A model generated the notes under the pieces. That model saw nothing but the letters and a program-made list of their open reading frames with translations, was not told the origin of the DNA and did not search any database. From contig NZ_CP107947.1 of assembly GCF_036059255.1 (NCBI RefSeq), forward strand, positions 3,100,001 to 3,164,000: a stretch of 64,000 nt of DNA. The letters are read 5' to 3'. Both the position numbers and the translations under genes were made by a program. This DNA comes from Micromonospora sp. NBC_00389. GTDB lineage: Bacteria; Actinomycetota; Actinomycetes; Mycobacteriales; Micromonosporaceae. This document shows, piece by piece, positions 58,201 through 64,000 of this stretch. How positions within the stretch are numbered: position 1 is the first letter of the stretch; each line of letters starts with the position of its first letter.

Positions 58201-58917
58201 CTGCCCCGGGTTGCCGGCGCTGGTCCAGCCGGTCCGCGCCCCGGCCAGGTGCAGCACCGCCCGGTTCTGCGGGTACGGCGCCGGGCCGTCCAGCGGGCCA
58301 ATGCCGGCCCCCGGGACCGTGTCGTCAACCGGCAGGAACAACTCGCCGGCCCGACCGGTGGGGAGCTGGTTGATGAACTTCACCCGGACCGGTCGGCCCC
58401 GCCGGGCGAGGATCATCGGACCGAGGTGCCAGGGCCGCTCCGGCGGCGCCACGGTGTTGTGGCCCGACGCGTCGGTGCCCAGGTTGAGCTGGCGGTAGCC
58501 GCGCAGCCGGGTGGCCGGCAGGTCCCGGTGCAGCCGCTGCGCGTACTCCTGCAGACCGATCTCGTAGTAGTCGCAGCCCGGGTAGCTGATCGTGTCCGGT
58601 ACCGCCACCGGCAGGTACCCGCCGAGCTCGGTGCGGCCCTGCTGGCCCGGGATCGGCAGCGCGTCGACGAACTTCCGCAGCCCGGTGCCTCGCACCACGC
58701 GCCCGTCGAGATCACGCGCCGGGCGAGGGCTGTGCGCGAAGTTCGGCACCGGGCCGAAGCAGCGGGGCAGGACGGCCGGGTCCAGGCTGGCCGTCGGGCC
58801 GGCCTCCTCGGCGGTCCGGGCGGCCGGCACGGACGCGGTCCAGCCGTTGGCGCGGCTGTTGCTGTCGCGGGCTGTCCGCTCGAAGAAGGTGGAGCGGAGT
58901 CTGCGGAACATCGCCAT
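55255..58917 (-). CDS. Multicopper-oxidase-like protein with three fibronectin III domains, degenerate copper sites
   Basis: The 1220-residue protein has cupredoxin domains of the CotA/bilirubin-oxidase type (GPMILARRGRPVRVKFINQLP ... LLWFHDNTLGLARLTVYGGQLALYLL ... FRILNACLDRSLNLQLYR). Three fibronectin type III domains follow (about residues 925-1220, each with LQRATD/VQRATN/VQRALD and YHYRIR/YYYRVR). Copper ligands are damaged: CotA's WYHDH is WFHDN, and the C-terminal HCHxLxHE motif reads RLHSQLAGHRD without the type-1 Cys. No signal peptide is visible. Start at 58917 or 58911 (GGGAG upstream). It may be a structural or binding protein rather than an oxidase. Confidence 0.82.
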   Translation of the reverse strand: MAMFRRLRSTFFERTARDSNSRANGWTASVPAARTAEEAGPTASLDPAVLPRCFGPVPNFAHSPRPARDLDGRVVRGTGLRKFVDALPIPGQQGRTELGGYLPVAVPDTISYPGCDYYEIGLQEYAQRLHRDLPATRLRGYRQLNLGTDASGHNTVAPPERPWHLGPMILARRGRPVRVKFINQLPTGRAGELFLPVDDTVPGAGIGPLDGPAPYPQNRAVLHLAGARTGWTSAGNPGQWITPAGEITPYPTGPGLTHVPDMPPPGTGATTLYYPNEQSGRLLWFHDNTLGLARLTVYGGQLALYLLTDPAEEQLVADGVLPPDQLPLVIEDKTFVPDDTQLAAEDPTWDRERWGARGSLWHPHVYQPRQNPYRSGGRNPTGRWDYGPWSRNPAPDGTRTDGWPTADGAGPPLTGPGPVPNPHHDPVGAPDEPPLSPGVPHPSAVPEAYGDTPLVNGAAYPYLEVRPRAYRFRILNACLDRSLNLQLYRACSDSPMWTDDGDLVDADAGEVPMVPAVRAADRPASWPTDGRDGGVPDPRAAGPEFIQIGNEAGLLPAPVVLPNQPIGYRYDRLDPTVLNVDGHALLLAPGERADVLVDFSAVPPGSTLILYNDAPAPLPGFDPRYDQHTDAPDRTAEGGPPATEPGYGPNTRTLLQFRVTGAPAPPYNLARLRDRLPLAYVASQRPPIVPQPAYDPAFGTRTARETTVPVHASTVTFTPAGSSGPVTLPVAVKAAQQVFEPDHGRLAGRLGVGHPHAGPLTAATLPLGPTDPVTEVLFAADPAVPVGAPTDGTQLWRISGNVRQTEPLRFGGCDVQLVNRVGWDGTLRPPHGTELGWKEIVRVNPREDVVVALRPVAPTLPFKLGDSVRLLDPGRPAGARTGSTPVSPADGRPAVVVNQLVNLGWEYRLHSQLAGHRDLGMNRPLVLRVAPKAPTGLTATPAPGSATALPAIALAWTGNGGRPPATSHLLQRATDATFGGEVTTITVAAAATRYTDATVTPGVTYHYRIRAENAVSYSSWSNSVPASVHLAAPGGLIGAIPPAAPLRVALRWTNRSFATGIDVQRATNPTFTSGPGTTAIGVGDNHLDVTVAPDTTYYYRVRTTYLGAASAWSTVAAVSTPPAPGAPSGVSATASAPAPDTATVILGWAVTTPAGPGSGFIVQRALDPAFGREVATFTVTGRGFTNTGLARGVTYHYRIRSFNVVGSSAYTGPIPVTTPP

Positions 58918-59088
58918 GACTCTCCCGGGGTCGGGGCACGAGGGCCGCCACCCCGGCGTGGCGACCTGGTCGAGCCCTGCACTCTGCTGACGGTCGGTGA
59001 GCACCCAACCGCAGCATGAGACTCGGACGGCCGGTTAGGAATTACCCAATCGTCCGTATCTGGGATGACCTCGGTTCACGAGGGATGG

Positions 59089-59967
59089 TCAGCCGGGCGA
59101 CGGGGCGGCCGGGTGCTCCGGCTGGCAGACCGGGCACCAGTAGGTGACCCGTTCGCCCAGCTCCCGCTTGTGGATCGCGGTGCCGCAGCGGCGGCAGGGC
59201 TGGGCGCGGCGGCCGTACACATAGCTGGTCTGCCCCCGGTGCAGCGACCCGGTGGTGCTCTGCGTCCAGCGGCCCCGGTTGGCGGCCAGCAGTCGCTGCG
59301 CGAGGGCCACCATCCCGTCCAGGTCGGGCACCGCGCCCACCGGCGCCCACGGTGACACGCCCCGCAGGAAGAGCAGCTCGGACTTGTAGAGGTTGCCCAC
59401 CCCGGCCAGGTTGCGCTGGTCGAGCAGCGCTTCGCCAATCGTCTGCTCCGGGTGGGCGGCGAGCCGGCGCACCGCCTCGGCCGGATCCCAGTCCCGGCCG
59501 AGCAGGTCGGGGCCGAGGTGGCCGACCAGGCGGTCCTCCTCGACGGTCGGCACCAGGGCCAGCTCGTGCAGGTGGTAGCCCACGGCGACCGCGCCGGGGC
59601 TGCGCAGCACCACCCGGATCAGGTGCGCCGGTCGACCACTCCAGCGTTCCCCCGGCGCGTACGCCCGCCAGGCGCCGTCCATCCGCAGGTGCGAGTGCAA
59701 CGTCCAGTGCGGCTCATCGGCCCCCGCGCTCGCGCTGGCGGCGGCTCCACGCGGCCCGTCGGCGGGGGCGGCTCCGCGCGGCCGGGCGGGGGCGGTGAGG
59801 CGGAGCAGCAGGTGCTTGCCCCGGCTGGCGGACTCGCGCACGGTCCATCCGGTGAGATCGGTGGTGGCCAACTGCGGCACCCGAAAGTCACTGGAGGTGA
59901 GCCGCGTGCCAGCCAGCGCACGATGCAGCACGCGCGCGGTGTTCCAGACAGTGTCGCCTTCGGGCAC
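59089..59967 (-). CDS. nei2: Endonuclease VIII-like DNA glycosylase (Nei2/Fpg family)
   Basis: The 292-residue protein begins PEGDTVWNTARVLHRALAG, with the Pro1 nucleophile and Glu2 of Fpg/Nei enzymes. SRGKHLLLRL is the conserved Lys strand. The H2TH region is IGEALLDQRNLAGVGNLYKSELLFLRGVSP, and a C-terminal zinc finger (CRRCGTAIHKRELGERVTYWCPVCQ) completes the fold. The enzyme removes oxidised pyrimidines. An Ala/Gly-rich insert (residues about 60-85) is specific to this lineage. The start is GTG at 59967. Confidence 0.94.
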   Translation of the reverse strand: MPEGDTVWNTARVLHRALAGTRLTSSDFRVPQLATTDLTGWTVRESASRGKHLLLRLTAPARPRGAAPADGPRGAAASASAGADEPHWTLHSHLRMDGAWRAYAPGERWSGRPAHLIRVVLRSPGAVAVGYHLHELALVPTVEEDRLVGHLGPDLLGRDWDPAEAVRRLAAHPEQTIGEALLDQRNLAGVGNLYKSELLFLRGVSPWAPVGAVPDLDGMVALAQRLLAANRGRWTQSTTGSLHRGQTSYVYGRRAQPCRRCGTAIHKRELGERVTYWCPVCQPEHPAAPSPG

Positions 59968-60070
59968 CCCGCCATTCTCCCTCTTTAGAGCAGCATTCGC
60001 ATGTGTCGCTATTTGTACTCTGGTTCCCCATGATCTCCCGACATACGAGGGTCAGGAGGTTCTGAGGAGA

Positions 60071-60872
60071 ATGCCCATGATGGGACCGCGTTGTCGTATC
60101 CGATCCGTCGCCCTCGTCGCCACCCTCACCCTCGGGCTCACCGTCGCGCTCATACCCGCCATCACCGCAGTCCCGGCCACCCTCGCCGCAGGCCACTCGC
60201 TCACCCTCGTCGCCGCCCCGGCCGGCGAACGCTGGAACGCTGACCTGTCGGTCGTCGACCGCGACGACGTCAACGTCCGACGTACCGCCGCCGGGTTGCG
60301 GCTGCGCGAGGCCCGGTCCGCCGGGCGCAGCCCTCGCAGCGCGGTCGCCGAAGGGATGCTGCTGACCGCCCCGCGCACCCTCAGCCGGCCGGCAACCCGG
60401 GTCCGCGCCGAGATCACCGCCCGGGTCCCCGCCGGTGCCACCGTAGAGGCGCAGGTCCGGGGCTGGCGGGTCAACGGCTGGGCCGAGTGGCGGGGCCGCC
60501 ACCGCCGGCGCCGTCTTCGACCGGCCGGTCAGCCGGGTGCAGACCCGGGTAGTGCTCACCACGCGGGCCGGCGGCGCCACCGCGACGGTACGCGGTGTCC
60601 AGCTCGCCGCCGACGCGGCCGCCGCCGTCTCCGCCGCCACGCCCGGCCTCACCTACCGGGTGTACGGATCGGCTTGGTCGGCGAGCAGACCGCCAACGGT
60701 CGCACCGTGCAGCCGCGGGACCATTTCGTGGCGCTACCGTCGCGGCGTGGCCTGTCGCCGCTGAACAGCGGCGACTACACGGTGCGGGTCTGCACCACCA
60801 CCGGCTCGTGCTGCGAGTACGCCCCGGTCTGGGACGTCGGGCCGTGGAACACCCGCGACGACTACTGGAACC
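60071..60872 (+). pseudogene. Secreted protein, 5' part of disrupted gene
   Basis: ATG 60071 (behind GAGGAG) opens a signal peptide (RSVALVATLTLGLTVALIPAITAVPATLA) and a secreted domain with an ARVPAGATVEAQVRGWRVNGWAEWR strand set. From about 60495 to 60665 the reading continues sensibly only in the next frame (ATAGAVFDRPVSRVQTRVVLTTRAGG...), then returns (IGLVGEQTANGRTVQPRDHFVALPSRRGL). This points to a compensating +1 near 60492-60496 and -1 near 60665-60668. At 60869-60872 an IS607-type element breaks the frame after DDYWN. The gene's rest continues at 63143. Confidence 0.85.
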
Positions 60873-60887
60873 GTTCCTGAACAGTGG

Positions 60888-62504
60888 TCAGAAGTGACTA
60901 TGAAGATCAAACTGACACTGCGTCCATCCCGAACGGTCTTGGATGGGCTGGTCCCCCGCGTTCGCTCCCGCGGTCGGCGGCACGGATCGTGTCCGTGGTC
61001 CGGTCTGAGGAGGGCGGGTTCCCTCACGTCCCCGTCCACCGGGTCGGGCCTGGGCGGTCCGATGCCCGCCAGCGTCGCTCTGGTGCTGGCGGGGCGGTGC
61101 CGTCCGTCGCCTGATCCGGTGTCCGAGGGCGCGTCGTGCGATCGCCACGCTGGCCGTCTGGTGGCGGGTGGTGGCGCGTTTCTTGGTGGTCAGGGGCTTT
61201 TGCCAGTGCTCGGCGCCCCACATGCTGGTGTAGGCCGGGTCCACGGCGATGATGCTGATGTCCGCCTCGGCGGTCATCGCCAGCAGACGGGCACGCAGCT
61301 TGCCGGTGGGCATGCCGTTGATGAGTTGCCGGAAGCGGCGCTTACGGCCGTGCTTCTCCCGGGTCTTGGAATCGGTGAAGTCCAGGTCTTCGATGGCGAT
61401 GGCTCGGCAGCCGGTGTGCTTGGCCCAGTGCAGCAGCCGGGTGATGGCGTGCCGGATCTGGGCGTCGCGCCGCTCGGCTGTCCCGCGCAACTGGTACTCG
61501 AAGGTGCGGGGCTGGCCGATCGGGTTGCCGTGGATGTCGAGTCGCCAGGCAGCGAGGTGGTCGGCGTTCATGTCCACGCCGATGATCTCGCCCGAGCGCA
61601 GGGTCTGGATCGGCACGATCGGGAGATCCTTGCGCTGCCAGGACGCATCGAGGTACCAGCGGCTCTTGGTCACATCCAGATGGATGCGGTAGGCGACCGC
61701 CCGGTTGACCTCGATCCGGTCGCGCCACTGCACGCCCCGGTGCGGGAAGCTGACACGGGCGGCCAGCACATACCGGCCGTGCTTGGCGTTCGCCAGGTGC
61801 GTCAGCGGCGCGGGCAGCTTGATCGATACATCGCCCTCGGGCGTGACGCGGATCGTTTCGTTGCCGTACCGCTTCCCGGACTCGCCATCAGCACCGAGGA
61901 ACCAGCGCTGCGCCTCCCAGCGTTCCCGCCACTGGTCCTCGGTCAGATTGGCAGCGGCGAGGTTGTGCCGCGTCTTGAGCAGCTTTTGGCCGCCGCGCAC
62001 TACGCGGACCTGACCGGCGTCGCGCTCGGCCAGTACGCGCTCGCGCTGGCGCTCCAGGTGTGCCAGGCGGCGGGACTTGTGGAACCACTCGTGCTCGCAC
62101 CGGTAGCCGCCGGGCTTGCCCCGGCTGCCTTTCTCGCCGATCGGCAGGGACAGGCGGTGCCGCAGCATGCGGATACCAGCCCGCAGAGACTCGATGTGAG
62201 CCCACTGAGCGCGGCGGGACAGGCCCCACTGGTCGTGCGTGGCCTTGGTGATGCTCCCGGCCCAGCGGGACGACGATTCGCCGGTGAGCTCCCGCTTCCG
62301 GTGTGCCCAGGTGTCGGTGGAATGCTCGAGGCCGTCGCGGCAACGCTGCGCCAGGTCCCGGGAGGCGAGCGATCCCAGGTGTTCACCGACCAGACGCAGG
62401 ATCTTGTCGTCCTCCGCAGTGAGGCCCTTGAGCCGGTCGCGTATGCACACACCCATGGCGGGGTCGGCGACGAACGGCCGGGCGATATCACGCAGATCAG
62501 CCAC
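60888..62504 (-). CDS. tnpB: IS607-type TnpB RNA-guided nuclease
   Basis: The 538-residue protein has helical N-terminal parts (VADLRDIARPFVADPAMG), an RNA-binding/WED region, RuvC-I IIGVDMNADHLAAW (Asp about 310) and RuvC-II AIAIEDLDFTDSK (Glu about 371). A final segment IIAVDPAYTSMWGAEHWQKPL precedes RHQTASVAIARRALG. No zinc-finger Cys are present, and the position of the third RuvC Asp reads RHQ. GTG 62504 overlaps the tnpA stop. The C-terminal 80 residues are Arg/Pro-rich. It is in a different clade from the TnpB at 43612. Confidence 0.88.
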   Translation of the reverse strand: MADLRDIARPFVADPAMGVCIRDRLKGLTAEDDKILRLVGEHLGSLASRDLAQRCRDGLEHSTDTWAHRKRELTGESSSRWAGSITKATHDQWGLSRRAQWAHIESLRAGIRMLRHRLSLPIGEKGSRGKPGGYRCEHEWFHKSRRLAHLERQRERVLAERDAGQVRVVRGGQKLLKTRHNLAAANLTEDQWRERWEAQRWFLGADGESGKRYGNETIRVTPEGDVSIKLPAPLTHLANAKHGRYVLAARVSFPHRGVQWRDRIEVNRAVAYRIHLDVTKSRWYLDASWQRKDLPIVPIQTLRSGEIIGVDMNADHLAAWRLDIHGNPIGQPRTFEYQLRGTAERRDAQIRHAITRLLHWAKHTGCRAIAIEDLDFTDSKTREKHGRKRRFRQLINGMPTGKLRARLLAMTAEADISIIAVDPAYTSMWGAEHWQKPLTTKKRATTRHQTASVAIARRALGHRIRRRTAPPRQHQSDAGGHRTAQARPGGRGREGTRPPQTGPRTRSVPPTAGANAGDQPIQDRSGWTQCQFDLHSHF

Positions 62505-63083
62505 GCGCCGCGGCCTCCAACACGGCCTTCGCCCGGTTCTTCGCAGACCGGCGGCCATACAAGCGGGCGCAGAACGAGGTCAGTATCTCCACCATGTCCC
62601 GCACCAGGTCGTCTTCGACTTCACCTTCGTCCAAGACGACGAGACGACGGCCGTGGGCGGCGAGCGTGGCTTCGACCAGCTCCACATTCATCCGGCCCAG
62701 CCGGTCCTTGTGCTCCACCACCACGATGCTCACCTGCGGGTCGGCCAGCAGCCGACGGGCCTTGGAACGGCCACCGTTCATCCCGGAGCCGATCTCCGAC
62801 TCCACACGGACGACACGGTGACCAGCCTGCGCTGCCCACCGGGCCAAGCGGGCGGTCTGCCGCTCCAGATCGTCCTTCTGGCCATGCGCGGAAACACGGG
62901 CATACAACCCGACACCACCGACCGTTTCCGGCACGGTGTTCGCTTCGATGTTCACCAGGATCGTGCGCGGCCCCACCCGTCGCGCAGGACCGGCAACGTG
63001 CCCTCACGGAACCAGCGATACGCAGTACGCGGTGCAACACCTTGCGCCTTAGCCCATTCCGTCAGAATCACAACGAGGATCAT
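62497..63083 (-). pseudogene. tnpA: IS607 serine recombinase TnpA, frameshifted
   Basis: The N-terminal MerR-like HTH (ILTEWAKAQGVAPRTAYRWFREGTLPV, from ATG 63083) ends in a frame that stops at once. The catalytic part continues in the next frame (VGPRTILVNIEANTVPETVGGVGLYARVSAHGQKDDLERQ, with Ser of ARVS as nucleophile, to AKAVLEAAARG). A single C missing near 62987-62991 (GTCCTGCG for GTCCCTGCG) accounts for it: restoring it gives GTLPVPARRVGPR. The enzyme is therefore probably inactive unless a slip or sequencing error is involved. Confidence 0.88.
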
Positions 63084-63142
63084 ACAACACTAAAAGCACC
63101 TAACAGTCACTCATGGACACCCCACAACAAGCAGTTAGCAAC

Positions 63143-63595
63143 CCCTCCGCGGTGCGGGAGAACTGGAAGAACCTGCCGCAGGGTCGACCCGAGGCGCAGG
63201 CCGCGTACCAGTCCGGCTACAACGGCGGGCGGGACCAGTTCGGCCGCACCATGCTCAACCCGGCCGGCGTCGACCTGGCCGACGGCACCTTCTGGCACCT
63301 CTTGAAGCTGACCACCAACGCCTGGGTGAACGTGGCCTACCTGTGGACCGGTGGCGGGCCGCGCGGGGTGGTGGGCGACGGGCCGCTCAACATCCGTACC
63401 GCCGCCAGCACGTCGTCCCCGATCCGGGGCCTCGCCGCCCGGTTCGCCAACGTGCCGATCCAGTGCTCCGTCACCGGCCAGTCGGTGGCCGGCCCCTACC
63501 GCACCACCACGCGGTGGAACCGCCTGGCCAGCGGGCAGTACGTCAGCCACGCGTACATCTCCAGCGTGTACGGAGGCGCGGTGCGGGTCTGCTGA
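63143..63595 (+). pseudogene. Secreted protein, 3' part of disrupted gene
   Basis: Continues the gene interrupted at 60872: PSAVRENWKNLPQGRPEAQAAYQSGYNGGRDQFGR, GVDLADGTFWHLLKLTTNAWVNVAYLWTGG, and a final SH3-like domain (GPLNIRTAASTSSPIRGLAARFANVPIQCSVTGQ ... GQYVSHAYISSVYGG). The ATG at 63113 inside the IS end could still start a fragment without a signal peptide. Family function is unknown; the SH3-like end suggests peptidoglycan or cell-surface binding. Confidence 0.85.
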
Positions 63596-63620
63596 GCCGA
63601 GTTCGTTCCGTCGGGCGCCG

Positions 63621-63863
63621 TCAGGGGCGCTCGTCGGGGCGGGCCTGGCGCACCATGTCCTGGTAGCGCGGGTGGCTGGCACCGTAGACGGCGTAGTTGA
63701 GGCGGGCGTGCGAGAGGCTGAGATCGCCGTTGGGGCCGCCCCGGACGGCGTCGGCATCGGCATCGGTCTGACCGTCGTCGGTCCAGAAGCAGACCGGGCA
63801 CGTCCCGCCGCCGGTCCGGGAGGCGCAGCAGGGACAACCCACGGGAACTACGTGTTCACCCAC
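63621..63863 (-). CDS. CPCC family Cys-rich protein
   Basis: The 80-residue protein has VPVGCPCCASRTGGGTCPVCFWTDDGQTDADADAVRGGPNGDLSLSHARLNYAVYG, i.e. CPCC ... CPVC zinc-ribbon plus the LSLxxARxNY motif of the cysteine-rich CPCC family. Function unknown. The GTG at 63863 is preferred; a longer version to 63929 is possible. It ends 25 bases after the convergent secreted gene. Confidence 0.82.
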   Translation of the reverse strand: MGEHVVPVGCPCCASRTGGGTCPVCFWTDDGQTDADADAVRGGPNGDLSLSHARLNYAVYGASHPRYQDMVRQARPDERP

Positions 63864-64000
63864 CGGGGAAGCATTCCACAGTTGAATATCAGCGGGCGAC
63901 CCGCAGGAGGTCGCCCGGAGCCACCCCAAAGGCCCAACGCCGGCTGGCGGATATGGGACAGGCGCACTGGCCGACCGGCCACTCCCGCCGCCGAGTGCCG

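Larger units (their letters stand above)
60873..63142 (-). mobile_element. IS607-like element (tnpA frameshifted, tnpB)
   Basis: About 2.27 kb lies between two AACC tetranucleotides (60869-60872 and 63140-63143). Removing it joins TACTGGAACC to CCTCCGCGG and restores YWNPSAVRENW in the host gene. The element holds a serine-recombinase gene with a frameshift and a tnpB gene on the minus strand, overlapping (GTGGCTGA). The tnpB 3' end is 15 bases from the left boundary, where an omegaRNA should take its guide from the host gene. No long terminal inverted repeats are seen, as expected for IS607. Confidence 0.85.

Noticed and set aside
55838..59000. Long open frame on the plus strand opposite the multicopper-oxidase-like gene
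   Set aside because: A GC-frame shadow: the minus-strand frame has clear cupredoxin and FN3 motifs, the plus frame has none.

Overview
The window looks like a chromosomal core region of a high-GC actinomycete, most likely the Micromonospora/Salinispora group. That placement is inferred from four things: GC-saturated third codon positions, frequent GTG starts, GTGA/ATGA gene overlaps, and the gene order rimP-nusA-ylxR-infB-ylxP-rbfA-nrnA ... truB-ribF-rpsO-pnp-M16 peptidase-dapB ... thyX-dapA-rnj ... ftsK ... rimO-pgsA-cinA-clgR-pspA. No rRNA, tRNA or CRISPR array was recognised.

Layout. 1-2.9 kb (minus strand): an ABC export permease running off the edge, its ATPase, a PadR repressor with a palindrome at its promoter, and a ferritin-like/lipoprotein pair. 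3.1-10.4 kb: the transcription/translation factor operon. 10.5-14 kb: small membrane proteins, a 29-residue candidate peptide, a MATE exporter and a membrane-anchored unknown. 14-21.4 kb: truB, ribF, rpsO, pnp, M16 peptidase, dapB. 22-28.6 kb: a carbohydrate locus in which a glycogen-debranching-type hydrolase diverges from lacI-binding protein-permease-permease across a 14-bp-arm palindrome. 28.6-33 kb: two acetyltransferases, a GT87 membrane glycosyltransferase, a YcaQ-type DNA glycosylase and a DUF2752 protein. 33.1-33.6 kb: a gene-free block of ~110-bp tandem repeats flanked by a perfect 26-bp inverted repeat. 33.7-39.5 kb: thyX, dapA, rnj and a tandem YbjN pair. 39.6-43.6 kb: ftsK split by a class 3 intein in its Walker A motif. 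43.6-45.1 kb: a TnpB-only insertion element. 45.1-49.6 kb: accessory genes including a guanidinium exporter behind a guanidine-III riboswitch, and a LemA/DUF2207 pair. 49.7-55.2 kb: rimO, pgsA, cinA, clgR, pspA, pspM. 55.2-59 kb: a very large multicopper-oxidase-like protein that has lost copper ligands. 59-64 kb: Nei2, then a secreted-protein gene broken by compensating frameshifts and an IS607-type element, and a CPCC protein.

Functional themes. RNA metabolism dominates: RimP, NusA, YlxR, IF2, RbfA, NrnA, TruB, S15, PNPase and RNase J. Lysine/diaminopimelate and thymidylate synthesis (dapA, dapB, thyX), DNA translocation (FtsK) and envelope stress (clgR-pspA-pspM) follow. Mobile DNA is represented by three elements tied to RuvC-TnpB or LAGLIDADG nucleases: the FtsK intein, the IS605/IS1341-like element just after ftsK, and the IS607-like element. 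Many genes have a TAnnnT -10 element 6-8 bases before the start codon, which suggests leaderless transcripts.
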